DNA of 36,899 nt from a virus (IMGVR_UViG_3300018080_000357:1-36899), one strand, 5' to 3'; shown: positions 23,787 through 31,101, counted from the first letter of the stretch. Translations and numbers: made by a program. The notes: generated from the letters alone by a model not told the origin.

Positions 23787-24715
23787 GACACACACCTCAT
23801 AGTTATCGGTTTGCCAGCTAAAACTAAAGCTTTAGACAATTTACCCTCTATTCTATCCTGATCAAACGGACTTATATAGTCATTACAAACCCTAGAGCTC
23901 CTAAAGGCACCATAATTAAGGTTGTACCTAAATTTGTCTCCAGGCCTGATATTAGTGATTGCAATGAGCCTACGATTGTGCTTTTCAACAAAATCTCTCT
24001 CACATGGTAGAGGCTCATACTTAAACTTGTTTGATCTAATAGTCTTAACCATCGCCTTAAAATTCTCAGGACCAAATGAATGACCCTGATCAGGAGTATC
24101 AAAGTCTCTCAGCTTAAAGTGCTTTTCTAAACACGTTGCACCATACTCAGTTGGGTCAATGATTGACTTGGTATGATCTGATAAACCCACAGCTACCCTA
24201 AACTTGCTAGCTAGATAGCCTATCTTTTTAAGGTCGTAATACTCCTCCAAAGCAGGATAGGCACCAACACAGTAGAGCAGTGTTACCAAGTCTCTGGCAC
24301 CACCAAAGATGTCCAAACACTCCTCAATCTCTCTCTCTGTGCTAGCTGCTGTAGATATATACACAGGCTTGCCAGCATCTCTAGCCTCCTCTAGCAGTGC
24401 AGGATACTTTAACTCGGCACTAGCGATTTTATGCCTATCTGCATACTTATCTATGACATTAAGCATGCCAGGAGCAAAGGTAGAGCACATAAACTCTATC
24501 TCATAGTCTCTACAAGTCTCCACAAGGTCCTTAATCCATAGCTGAGTGATGCCACCCTTTTTAGCAGGAGCAAGCTTGTAATTGCCATAGAGGTGATCAG
24601 GTGAGTACATCTGAAACTTGACAGCATCTGCACCACATTTTTTAGCCTCGATGATGCTCTCTACACAATCCTGGTAATTTCTGTAATTGCTGCCTACGTC
24701 TGCAATGATAAACAC
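23783..24715 (-). CDS. NeuB/PseI/LegI-family nonulosonic-acid synthase
   Basis: 310 aa, slightly short against about 340. TIM-barrel motifs in order: ADVGSNYRN (5-13), GADAVKFQ (28-35), CSTFAP (77-82), KIASAEL (96-102), ISTAAST (120-126), LLYCVGAYPA (146-155), VGLSDHT (176-182), GATCLEKHF (192-200) and DQGHSFGPENFKAMV (209-223). A reduced SAF-like C-terminal domain (about 245-308) contains RRLIAITNIRPGDKF. The enzyme condenses PEP with a six-carbon amino sugar to give a nine-carbon 2-keto acid. GTG start with AAGGAG 6 nt upstream. It is 9 bp downstream of the large virion-protein gene, far from the other sugar genes. Confidence 0.92.
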   Translation of the reverse strand: MFIIADVGSNYRNYQDCVESIIEAKKCGADAVKFQMYSPDHLYGNYKLAPAKKGGITQLWIKDLVETCRDYEIEFMCSTFAPGMLNVIDKYADRHKIASAELKYPALLEEARDAGKPVYISTAASTEREIEECLDIFGGARDLVTLLYCVGAYPALEEYYDLKKIGYLASKFRVAVGLSDHTKSIIDPTEYGATCLEKHFKLRDFDTPDQGHSFGPENFKAMVKTIRSNKFKYEPLPCERDFVEKHNRRLIAITNIRPGDKFRYNLNYGAFRSSRVCNDYISPFDQDRIEGKLSKALVLAGKPITMRCVS

Positions 24716-24724
24716 TCTGTCTCC

Positions 24725-26095
24725 TTAATCATCCACTAATACGATGTCAAAACCTGCTGAAACACTACCACCTGTAATTGGTGAGTCTGTTATCGAGGCT
24801 CTTATCTCTATATCTGTTTTAGCTGCAAAGACCTCGGGCTCTTCATACTTGTGTTGTATATAAGACGTGGCATTGTCACTAATTGCTGTCCTGTGTTTTA
24901 ACTGGAATACTTTCCCGAATGGCCTGGCAAATAGGTCCATTACATAGTTTGTATTCCTGCTTGCTCCTGAAGTAGATGCATACCAGTCTCTAACAAAGCC
25001 AGTTTTGCCATTTGGGATAGTGTAAATAGCCATGAGGGTTTGGTTGTTACCTGGTTGCATGACTGCCCTTACTTTAGTGCTATCGTTTGGAGTACCTGTA
25101 GTGAGAGCTGTATTAACATAGCAGTATATATGCCCGACGTTATTTGCTGTACCAACGTTTTTCATTCTAAAGACACGAATTAAGTTTGTTGTGAGTGCCA
25201 CCCTAGTCTGTCCAGTGAGGGTGATTGTTTGAATTACCACATCATAGTTAGTGTCGAGACCCTGTACCTCTATATCAAATGTATCGCTAGCTGAGTCACT
25301 TGATAGGCTATCGATGTCTGCAGTTGTTGAGTATACATAGCTCATCTGATCTATATGTGCATCATCGGCACCATCGTATACCGAGGCCGGTGAGTCTCCA
25401 TCATCCATATCAGGTATCGACCCGAATTTATGAATAAACGTCGTGCCTGTTACATTCCCTTTAGCTATACCTAAACCGTTCTCGGCATTTGATATTTTTA
25501 TGTTGCCATCATTAGTGGCTGAAGCATTTATAAAATCCCCAGCCTCAGTCTTTGCTGTCACCACAGCCTTAACAAGCCTAGCATCATCATCGTCTACGAT
25601 TGGGTCTTGTATACGGTGTGAGGAGTCAAGTGAGTACTTCTTTTTGGCTAAAACATGCAGCCGAAAAGCTGTCTGGTTTGTACCACCGTTTGTGTATCTG
25701 ACTCTAAGATACTGCAGTGCTGGCTGTATTGCATATGTTTTACCTATGCCTGCAGGTATCGTGTACTTATCATCGCTATCCCAATCTATGCCTGCAATGT
25801 CTGTCTCTGTATGCCCCTGCTCTATCACAAGGCCGTCTGTAGCACTTGCCACATCTGAATAGACTGTTACATATATGATGCTATAGTCCAGTATATCGGT
25901 AGCTGATCCTGTAAATGTCAGACCTGCATTAATTGGGGTGTGAGTGCTATTGTTATCATCAATAACCCCATTACTCTCCCCAGCAATCTCTGCAGCAGTA
26001 GTCGTTTGAACTAGCACCTTGCCATTGGCATCTACATAAAATTTATGTCTCTCAAAGTCCTGAATATTTTGTATCTCATTACCTATGTCAGCCAT
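24725..26095 (-). CDS. Large Ser/Thr-rich virion-type protein
   Basis: 456 aa from MADIGNEIQN. Almost all beta, rich in Thr, Ser, Asp and Ala; the middle (GDSPASVYDGADDAHIDQMS, then YVYSTTADIDSLSSDSASDTFDIEVQ) reads as a fibre or lattice-type domain, and the C-terminal third has NGKTGFVRDWYASTSGASRN, seen in environmental phage structural proteins. No enzyme motif. AGGAG lies 7 nt before base 26095. A virion protein between the terminase genes is unusual. Capsid fibre or a dispensable adhesion protein is the best guess. Confidence 0.65.
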   Translation of the reverse strand: MADIGNEIQNIQDFERHKFYVDANGKVLVQTTTAAEIAGESNGVIDDNNSTHTPINAGLTFTGSATDILDYSIIYVTVYSDVASATDGLVIEQGHTETDIAGIDWDSDDKYTIPAGIGKTYAIQPALQYLRVRYTNGGTNQTAFRLHVLAKKKYSLDSSHRIQDPIVDDDDARLVKAVVTAKTEAGDFINASATNDGNIKISNAENGLGIAKGNVTGTTFIHKFGSIPDMDDGDSPASVYDGADDAHIDQMSYVYSTTADIDSLSSDSASDTFDIEVQGLDTNYDVVIQTITLTGQTRVALTTNLIRVFRMKNVGTANNVGHIYCYVNTALTTGTPNDSTKVRAVMQPGNNQTLMAIYTIPNGKTGFVRDWYASTSGASRNTNYVMDLFARPFGKVFQLKHRTAISDNATSYIQHKYEEPEVFAAKTDIEIRASITDSPITGGSVSAGFDIVLVDD

Positions 26096-26103
26096 GATCA
26101 CTC

Positions 26104-26250
26104 CTAATCAAAGAAAAAAGAGATTAGTATCTCCTCTAGGTGTTTAATACCCTCTGGATGCAATTTCCATTCATGCACCATACCATGATATCTCATGTAC
26201 CTCTTACAAGTAACACTGCCGTCTTTGTTATTAGTTATCAGAATCAGCAT
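26104..26250 (-). CDS. 48-aa ORF between terS-like and virion genes
   Basis: The ORF opens MLILITNNKDGSVTCKRYM and ends ILISFFFD. It overlaps the small-terminase-like 3' end by 20 nt, fills the gap to the next gene, and its stop abuts that gene's ribosome-binding site. The only start signal is GAGG placed too close (1 nt). A mix of basic, His and Trp residues (VHEWKLHPEGIKHLEEIL) looks protein-like. Real small gene more likely than not; function unknown. Confidence 0.5.
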   Translation of the reverse strand: MLILITNNKDGSVTCKRYMRYHGMVHEWKLHPEGIKHLEEILISFFFD

Positions 26251-26632
26251 TCCTCATCTCACTTGCAAGGAGCTCTGCCTTACCTGTTTCTAAGTCCTCT
26301 ATTACAACTGGTTTAGGCATAGTATGCTCAATCTTTTTATTTGTCTGTCCATATAGTCTATCGAGTATTTCTTTGAATGCAATTGTATTACCCTCTCCTG
26401 CCATCTCATAGATTTTTCTTACCATGATCTGACCCATAGATAGATCATGATGAGACTCTTTTTTCCTTTGCTCATCTGTGAGGTTCCAGTAATGAAACAT
26501 TGTGCGGAGAAATTCTGCTTGGGAGACTTTTCTAGCCTCTTTGATAACAAGAGGGAGGCCTTTGGTGCCTGGTTTTTTCCCCTTAGGATTGCCTGACTGC
26601 CCTTTTTTAAAGGATGTCTTTGTTTTGGCCAT
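26231..26632 (-). CDS. Small terminase subunit candidate (DUF5681-type N-terminus)
   Basis: 133 aa from MAKTKTSFKK. Residues 7-24 (FKKGQSGNPKGKKPGTKG) are the DUF5681 signature, F/W-K-x-G-Q-S-G-N-P-x-G-R/K, common in phage proteins acting as small terminase subunits or DNA-binding partners near them. The rest is helical (LVIKEARKVSQAEFLRTMFHYW). It is the first gene of the leftward arm, upstream of the structural and packaging genes. No other small-terminase candidate is visible, so the assignment is by position plus signature. The longer start at 26662 lacks a better signal. Confidence 0.75.
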   Translation of the reverse strand: MAKTKTSFKKGQSGNPKGKKPGTKGLPLVIKEARKVSQAEFLRTMFHYWNLTDEQRKKESHHDLSMGQIMVRKIYEMAGEGNTIAFKEILDRLYGQTNKKIEHTMPKPVVIEDLETGKAELLASEMRNADSDN

Positions 26633-26699
26633 ATTTTCGCCTGCAAATATTAAAAAAAACAAATACCTCTAACGGTATTGTATCACATTAATTTAGTCA

Positions 26700-26760
26700 A
26701 TTATAACAACAGCTTATAACTCAAGGTAATTTATACCTAAATTTCTCAATGATTTCAACC
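26700..26760 (-). promoter_or_regulatory. Sigma-70-type leftward promoter for the late arm
   Basis: Reading leftward, TTGAAA (26758-26753), a 17-bp spacer and TATAAA (26735-26730) form a near-consensus sigma-70 promoter. A perfect TATAAT follows at 26705-26700 and may be a second -10. They lie about 70-100 bp before the first leftward start at 26632. Host-polymerase use fits the absence of any phage RNA polymerase gene. Predicted from sequence only. Confidence 0.6.
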
Positions 26761-26833
26761 GATAAGGCATAGTGTACAGGTGTGTAAGGATTATACAACT
26801 GTGAAATATAACACACTGTAATTACACAAAACC

Positions 26834-26848
26834 GTCTAAATATTAGAC
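26834..26848. promoter_or_regulatory. 15-bp dyad, operator candidate
   Basis: GTCTAA, a 3-base spacer, then TTAGAC form a perfect 6-bp inverted repeat in the divergent control region, at the size and place expected of a dimeric regulator site. No phage repressor gene is recognisable, so the binding protein is unknown. Confidence 0.4.
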
Positions 26849-26966
26849 AAATTTAATTTTTGCATTTTGCGAATGTGTGTGGTATTGGGCACATACATTT
26901 TGGCATGGATGCTGCAGTATATTTATCAAGAGCCCATTGGGGGCTAGGCAAACCGAGGAGGCCAAA

Positions 26967-27179
26967 ATGAAACTATTTCCATTAGACAGAAAATTTACAA
27001 CATTAATCATTCACATAATGCAAGCTATTCCCGGAGAAAGTAACGATGTTGCTACACATAAATTCTGCGAAACATTTCTGGATGAATTGAGAGAAAGGTT
27101 TTTAATTAAAGATACATCTCCCACAATTTCCGACTATGCCGACATTTTTAAAAAAGCCCTATCAGAAATTACAAAATAA
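26967..27179 (+). CDS. First early gene, 70-aa hypothetical protein
   Basis: Starts MKLFPLDRKFTTLIIHIMQ after a strong GAGGAGG signal; upstream frame extension has no such signal. Short, mixed alpha/polar protein with no membrane segment or Cys cluster beyond one Cys. Ends in KKALSEITK, right before a hairpin. Being the first rightward gene, it may act early, as a host-takeover or regulatory protein, but nothing in the sequence shows this. Its leader CAAACCGAGGAG recurs before the next gene. Confidence 0.7.
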   Translation: MKLFPLDRKFTTLIIHIMQAIPGESNDVATHKFCETFLDELRERFLIKDTSPTISDYADIFKKALSEITK

Positions 27180-27231
27180 GCCCTCCGGGGCTTTAGAGGA
27201 TGTTGTTATTGATAAGTGGTTTATCAATAAC
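27178..27231 (+). promoter_or_regulatory. Hairpin plus 11-bp perfect inverted repeat
   Basis: Two structures lie between the first two early genes. AAGCCC-TCCG-GGGCTT (27178-27193) is a 6-bp hairpin with a UNCG-type tetraloop starting at the stop codon. GTTATTGATAA-GTGGT-TTATCAATAAC (27205-27231) is an 11-bp perfect inverted repeat. Neither has a following T-run, so operator, RNA-processing or mRNA-stability roles are as likely as termination. Confidence 0.5.
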
Positions 27232-27264
27232 TCAAAAACACTTGACAAACCGAGGAGTAAAAAA

Positions 27265-27798
27265 ATGAAAACTTTATTATTAGGATGCATGATTTTATTT
27301 ATGTCCGCATGCGGCAAGCAAAGCGATGATGATGGTGTTGCTGAAATGCCAAACCCTGATGATGCCGTTTCAACAAAAAGAGCCGCTACTGAGGAGTCTG
27401 CCGAGGCTAGCATAGTAGGACATTGGAATTATGAAATTAGTTACTACGAAGGAAATTTTATGATGTTTGAGAGTGATGGTACATGCAGCACCGGATCTAT
27501 CAGAGTTGTAGGCAAAACAGCATACACACAAGGCAATGCATGTATCTATGAGATTTCTAACGATGTTCTATCTATAACGTTCTTAAAGTCATCTAAGCCT
27601 GATAAGGGTGTTTATGCTGATATTAATTTCGAGGTGACAGAGAGCCATCTTAAAGTAATGGATGCTACTGGCCTCATCGTATTTGAAAAGGTAGATTTGG
27701 ATACTACTGAGGACGTATCAATGTCTATTATCTATGGGTATTTCGACATTGACGGCACATTTTTCGAGCATGCTATTGTTGATTTGGGAGCATATTAA
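27265..27798 (+). CDS. Early lipoprotein, 177 aa
   Basis: Starts MKTLLLGCMILFMSACGKQ: a short signal and a lipobox ending M-S-A-C, predicting lipidation near residue 16. The mature part begins with a disordered acidic region (SDDDGVAEMPNPDD), then a small beta-barrel-like domain of alternating strands (GHWNYEISYYEGNFMMFESD, then GTCSTGSIRVVGKTAYTQG), similar in style to lipocalin-like or META-like lipoproteins. GAGGAG precedes the ATG. An early phage lipoprotein can serve in superinfection exclusion; this is inference. Stop overlaps the next start (TAATG). Confidence 0.8.
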   Translation: MKTLLLGCMILFMSACGKQSDDDGVAEMPNPDDAVSTKRAATEESAEASIVGHWNYEISYYEGNFMMFESDGTCSTGSIRVVGKTAYTQGNACIYEISNDVLSITFLKSSKPDKGVYADINFEVTESHLKVMDATGLIVFEKVDLDTTEDVSMSIIYGYFDIDGTFFEHAIVDLGAY

Positions 27799-28019
27799 TG
27801 GACCTACAAAAAGAGTTAAGACTAAGAGAAAAGAAATACGAGGCCGTCTCTAAAGCATATAGAAATGAGAATAGGCTACCTAAGAAAATGAATCTCTTAT
27901 CTAAACTCACTCAATTAAATAAAGAAATGGCAGCTATTTTTGAAATACTAAAATGCAAATACAGACTTGAATCAGGACATGAAATTGGACCATTCGGTCA
28001 GATAAAAAAGGAGGATTGA
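27798..28019 (+). CDS. 73-aa charged helical protein
   Basis: Rich in Lys, Glu, Leu and Asn, predicted two helices (LQKELRLREKKYEAVSKAYR and KLTQLNKEMAAIFEILKCKY). No recognised family. It is coupled to the lipoprotein gene (TAATG) and to the next membrane-protein gene (TGATG), so the three form one translated unit. GGGAG precedes the start. Confidence 0.65.
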   Translation: MDLQKELRLREKKYEAVSKAYRNENRLPKKMNLLSKLTQLNKEMAAIFEILKCKYRLESGHEIGPFGQIKKED

Positions 28020-28174
28020 TGTTTTTAACATGGGGATATGTAGCAGTACTTGTTTGTGTAGTCATGGCATTACTGTTAATAGGATCAATTAGATTAGGGC
28101 AATTTATAAAGAAAAATGAGCTGCGGGCTCATTCAACCACAGCAAAAAAAGATACGCACGTTTCCTCGGTATAG
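28019..28174 (+). CDS. 51-aa membrane protein
   Basis: Opens MFLTWGYVAVLVCVVMALLL and continues to a basic tail (FIKKNELRAH) ending THVSSV. One transmembrane segment of about 20 residues (4-24). AAGGAGG lies 5 nt before the ATG, which overlaps the previous stop (TGATG). An early single-span protein after a lipoprotein suggests envelope-directed function. A terminator follows. Confidence 0.7.
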   Translation: MFLTWGYVAVLVCVVMALLLIGSIRLGQFIKKNELRAHSTTAKKDTHVSSV

Positions 28175-28205
28175 CTGGCTGATTCCCAGCAAATAATTCC
28201 TTAAT

Positions 28206-28235
28206 AAACCCAGTTTGTATCTTACCTGGGTTTTT
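28206..28235. terminator. Bidirectional Rho-independent terminator
   Basis: AAACCCAG (28206-28213) pairs with CTGGGTTT (28226-28233), 8 bp with a 12-nt loop, and is followed rightward by a T-run to 28235. Read leftward, the same stem is followed by TTTATTAA. It lies between the converging rightward membrane-protein gene and the leftward 77-aa gene, so it can end both. Confidence 0.8.
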
Positions 28236-28468
28236 CAAATCTCGTTATAGTAACAAACAGCCCCTTCATGCACATAGCAGTATTTTGATTTGACAACCTC
28301 GGGAGGTTTGAAAATATCTTTTTCTTTTCGGGATATGGATGTGTTTTCGAGTTTGAACGTGGTGGATGACATATCAACCACATCACCATACCACTTGCAA
28401 TCCCTGCCAGTTAATTCAATTCTTTTCCCCATCATCTCGTCAAAACAAAAACGTTTTGGATAAGTCAT
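28235..28468 (-). CDS. 77-aa hypothetical protein
   Basis: Starts MTYPKRFCFDEMMGKRIELTG. The core (MGKRIELTGRDCKWYGDVVDM, then STTFKLEN) looks like a small beta barrel, possibly SH3-like, followed by a charged linker and aromatic tail (YCYVHEGAVCYYNEI). Four Cys. GGTGG lies about 9 nt before the ATG; a GTG four codons upstream is less likely. Last gene of the leftward block with the resolvase. Function unknown. Confidence 0.6.
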   Translation of the reverse strand: MTYPKRFCFDEMMGKRIELTGRDCKWYGDVVDMSSTTFKLENTSISRKEKDIFKPPEVVKSKYCYVHEGAVCYYNEI

Positions 28469-28513
28469 TTTCAATACCACCTATTGGGTATGATATAACT
28501 GTGGATATGTCTG

Positions 28514-29029
28514 TCAATTGGTGGAATTATGTAGCCGTCCATACTCAGCAATCAACAAAGCATCAACTAGCCCACTGTGAGGTAACTTACATCTATCACT
28601 AGCTCTAAGGTCTACACCAGGATACAAGCGGTTAAATGCTAAAATAGAGCGTTTTTTGGGGTCTATGTCTTTGCTCATCCCTTGGTGGTATTTTTTCTGC
28701 CAGGTTTTAGGTGTTACTAGGGTGTAGGGGATTGAATGAGCAGCAAGGCACATCTCTGTTGCACCGAATACATAGCCGAATTTAAAGGAGCTCACTGATC
28801 CGTTGCCTGGCAAACTGTGTACGGATTCCAGGTAGCACATTTTAATCTCTGGTTCTCTAAAATCGGCTCCCATACCTTTACTATACACCCATTTCGATAG
28901 CTCTCTCAAATCAAGTATCCTCTTAGTCTTAACCTTAATAGTAGGCATGATAAACTTATCGACTATAGCACCACCTGAATCTATTAAAACTGCAGCACCA
29001 TCAAGTCCGGCATCCACTCCAAGTATCAT
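28514..29029 (-). CDS. RuvC-like Holliday-junction resolvase
   Basis: 171 aa, the normal size. RNase H-fold acidic residues are visible: D6 in ILGVDAGLDGAAVLI, E68 in CYLESVHSLPGNG, and D156 in HSGLVDALLIAEY. The SSFKFGYVFGATEMCLAAHSI segment and VTPKTWQKKY (with the conserved P-x-x-W) are typical of phage RuvC-type proteins. It would cut branched DNA arising from RecE/RecT recombination or replication before packaging. It follows a winged-helix gene by 6 bp. Confidence 0.88.
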   Translation of the reverse strand: MILGVDAGLDGAAVLIDSGGAIVDKFIMPTIKVKTKRILDLRELSKWVYSKGMGADFREPEIKMCYLESVHSLPGNGSVSSFKFGYVFGATEMCLAAHSIPYTLVTPKTWQKKYHQGMSKDIDPKKRSILAFNRLYPGVDLRASDRCKLPHSGLVDALLIAEYGRLHNSTN

Positions 29030-29035
29030 TTTTCA

Positions 29036-29485
29036 TCACTCCTCCATAAACATTTTCTCGATAAACTCTTTTATATTCTCCGGCAAATCTCTATGCATGT
29101 AGACTTTTTTTAAAGCATCTCTGCATTTTTCTAGGTGTTTTCTAGTGGGTTTTTTGCTTTTATCTTTGTCTAATTTCTTTGGGAGATTTTTTGTTACATC
29201 CCAAAGAATCACATTTCTACCAGAGACACTACAAACCTTTATCCCTCTCTCGATAGCTACACCCATTTCTCTTAACTCGGTTAACCTAGCTCTTGTATTC
29301 CAATTCGGTAGAGATATTTTAGACACAAATTTATGTTCATTTTGTTTTTTTAGAATATTATAAATTTCACTTGCTGACAGAGGACCATGCTTGAAAAGAA
29401 CGTCATAAACCTCCCACCTTTTAACTCCAAGTGAGCCGTTTTCTTTTATGAAATTATAAGCCTCGATAGAGGTCTGCCTAATCAT
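29036..29485 (-). CDS. Winged-helix DNA-binding protein
   Basis: 149 aa. Residues about 17-85 form a winged helix: LGVKRWEVYDVLFKHGPLSA (helix 1), SEIYNILKK, then LPNWNTRARLTELREMGVAI (recognition-helix region) and a wing (VCSVSGRNVILWDVT). Such proteins accompany RuvC-like genes in many phages. The C-terminal tail is Lys-rich. It may regulate its own block or replication; no target is known. First gene of the leftward block, starting next to the repeat-rich gap 29486-29862. Confidence 0.75.
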   Translation of the reverse strand: MIRQTSIEAYNFIKENGSLGVKRWEVYDVLFKHGPLSASEIYNILKKQNEHKFVSKISLPNWNTRARLTELREMGVAIERGIKVCSVSGRNVILWDVTKNLPKKLDKDKSKKPTRKHLEKCRDALKKVYMHRDLPENIKEFIEKMFMEE

Positions 29486-29862
29486 AAATATCCATAAATT
29501 TAAGGTGCTCCCTCCCTACCTCTAAAACCCGTCTTTTGCCTAAAAACATAAAAATAGTTTGGGAGCATAAAGTGGGATGTACTAGCGGCTAACCTAGAAG
29601 TGCATGAAGCAAGCCATTCCTTTATATGCACCTTCGGGAATATTTCACCTGTATGTCTACCAGTGGTGGCTTTAGGCATTCAACGTAATTTCTCACATAG
29701 CCATACCTATCCACAGCCATGACATTGCATCCCATAATAAAGCAACACTTATGGCTGACTCACTGATACCAGCCAGTACTTTTAAGTCGGTAGATAAGTG
29801 TTGCAATTAATCAATAGCACTAATACAGTGTGCTTTCAACACTTTAATGTAGTGAGGTAATT
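29486..29862. promoter_or_regulatory. Repeat-rich control gap upstream of replication genes
   Basis: 377 bases with no convincing gene between diverging blocks. Visible signals: a DnaA-box-like CTATCCACA at 29707-29715 (one mismatch from TTATCCACA); nested inverted repeats GCAACACTTAT/ATAAGTGTTGC (29742-29752 and 29794-29804) enclosing TGGCTG/CAGCCA (29752-29757, 29770-29775); a third CAACACTT at 29837-29844; and AGCAC/GTGCT at 29816-29834. The first 200 bases show nothing definite. Function is probably operator/promoter, possibly also origin. Confidence 0.55.
29801..29829 (+). promoter_or_regulatory. Candidate rightward promoter with overlapping operator repeat
   Basis: TTGCAA (29801-29806), a 17-bp spacer, and TACAGT (29824-29829) give 4/6 matches at each box. 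The -35 overlaps the second CAACACTT-type repeat arm and a third copy lies just past the -10, at 29837-29844. That arrangement would suit autoregulation of the replication operon. Weak by sequence alone. Confidence 0.35.
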
Positions 29863-30246
29863 ATGTGCTTAGACGCTGTGTTTATCCGTCGTGGTGTGTT
29901 TAACAAGCACCTGCCGGATGGGTCTATAAACCCTCTGTATAGCAGAAAAGGAGTCAACCCAAGAGCCTTATGGGATATTTTAATATTCAACGTATGCCCA
30001 ATAACAAGGACAGGTTTATTCTCAATGCCTTGGCTCTGTCATGAGACAGGAATGCTCAAAGGAGCGTTAAGAGGAGCCTTTAAAAAATTGATTGATGCTG
30101 GGTTTATCACCATCGAAAAGGATGGAAAAAAACTAAAGATTGAATTGGTTGATAAGCATGGAATGGTGAGGTTCACCCCGCCAGAAAATGATGAGTCTGT
30201 TTTTGATGTACCTCCTATTTTTGCCTTTGGCGACCAACCATCTTAA
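29863..30246 (+). CDS. Winged-helix protein of the replication operon
   Basis: 127 aa. Residues about 32-95 look like a winged helix: ALWDILIFNVCPITRTGLFS, then WLCHETGMLKGALRGAFKKL (recognition helix) and DAGFITIEKDGKKLKIELV (wing). It precedes the initiator gene by 10 bp and may act as co-initiator or regulator of the repeats upstream. GAGG lies 5 nt before the ATG. No named family recognised. Confidence 0.7.
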   Translation: MCLDAVFIRRGVFNKHLPDGSINPLYSRKGVNPRALWDILIFNVCPITRTGLFSMPWLCHETGMLKGALRGAFKKLIDAGFITIEKDGKKLKIELVDKHGMVRFTPPENDESVFDVPPIFAFGDQPS

Positions 30247-30256
30247 CGGAGATACC

Positions 30257-31087
30257 ATGTCAAGACAGTACACTGGGTTTATACATTCGTACAGAAAAAT
30301 GCTCACACATCCCTTATTGGCTGGGCCAAAAAATAAGACAAGGTGTCATGTGTGGGTGTGGATATTACACAGTGCCAATTGGGCTGTGGATAAAGACAAA
30401 CCATTATTAGTTATCGGCAGACCTTTGCATCCTGGCGAATTATTCACAACATTACAGGAAATTGCAGACTGGACTGGTGTGTCAAAGATGCAAGTAAGCA
30501 GGATATTGAGGCAGTTTGAAAAGGCCAAAATGATACTTATCCACACCGTCAAAATAGGGTGTAACCAGGTTACACGGGAGGTTACACCTCGTGTTACGGA
30601 TGAGGTTACACAAGGCACGCTTGTAACTGTCTGTAATTGGCCCGAATATCAGGCATCAACAGAAAAGGATGTTACACCTGAGGTTACACCCCATGTTCGT
30701 AACCAGGTTACTAGTAATAAGAAGTTCTGTAATAAGAAGAATAAAGAAAGTAGTAGCTACTATGATCCTCGAAAACCACCCAGCCAATTAGACTACTACT
30801 CCCCAGAGGAAAAATTGAACGTCTACAGAGAGTACGACAAAATCACTTGCCAAGAGATTGATGGTAAGATTCGCAACACCAACGTCAAAATGATGCTCTC
30901 TACTCTTGGCCTAGAGAAAACATTACTAGCATGCCAAATTATCTCTAAGGAGCTAGAAAAGAAAAAACAACAAAGACTGAATGCAGCAGAGACGAAAGAT
31001 CTTTTTAAACTTGCAGAATTTATGCTAGGCAAAAAAAACTCTCAGCAGGGAAATACTGAGAGCTCAAACGAAGTGTTAATCCCCTAG
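30257..31087 (+). CDS. Replication initiator (O-like) with internal iterons
   Basis: 276 aa from MSRQYTGFIH. The N-terminus carries a winged-helix domain in the style of phage O/DnaD-type replication proteins: RQYTGFIHSYRKMLTHPLL, GELFTTLQEIADWTGVSK, then MQVSRILRQFEKAKMI. The linker (about 95-160) is a Val-Thr repeat (QVTREVTPRVTDEVTQGT, later VTPEVTP) whose DNA is an iteron cluster. The C-terminal part is charged and helical. GGAG precedes the ATG by 5 nt. The helicase gene follows by 14 bp, so this protein probably binds the origin and loads the helicase. Confidence 0.8.
   Translation: MSRQYTGFIHSYRKMLTHPLLAGPKNKTRCHVWVWILHSANWAVDKDKPLLVIGRPLHPGELFTTLQEIADWTGVSKMQVSRILRQFEKAKMILIHTVKIGCNQVTREVTPRVTDEVTQGTLVTVCNWPEYQASTEKDVTPEVTPHVRNQVTSNKKFCNKKNKESSSYYDPRKPPSQLDYYSPEEKLNVYREYDKITCQEIDGKIRNTNVKMMLSTLGLEKTLLACQIISKELEKKKQQRLNAAETKDLFKLAEFMLGKKNSQQGNTESSNEVLIP
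30537..30711. other. Candidate replication origin: DnaA box plus GGTTACAC iterons
   Basis: TTATCCACA, a perfect DnaA box, lies at 30537-30545. Then come: palindrome GTGTAACCAGGTTACAC (30559-30575), GGTTACACC (30580-30588), GGTTACAC (30604-30611), GTTACACC (30671-30678), GGTTACACC (30682-30690) and palindrome GTAACCAGGTTAC (30699-30711), with weaker copies between. The cluster lies inside the initiator gene, as in lambda O. Confidence 0.6.
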
Positions 31088-31101
31088 ACAAGGACACAGC
31101 T

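Larger units (their letters stand above)
26633..26966. promoter_or_regulatory. Divergent control region between the two arms
   Basis: About 334 AT-rich bases with no convincing gene. It separates the leftward packaging/virion arm from the rightward early arm. It contains the leftward promoter described separately, a dyad GTCTAA-ATA-TTAGAC at 26834-26848, clustered GTGTGTAA/ACACTGTAATTACAC-type half-repeats at about 26778-26826, and a short hairpin AGCCC-ATTGG-GGGCT at 26931-26945 just before the first rightward gene. I could not pick a convincing rightward promoter. Operators for a phage or host regulator are likely. Confidence 0.55.

Noticed and set aside
28174-28190. GCTGG/CCAGC hairpin after the 51-aa gene
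   Set aside because: Only 5 bp with no T-run; the clear terminator lies just downstream at 28206.
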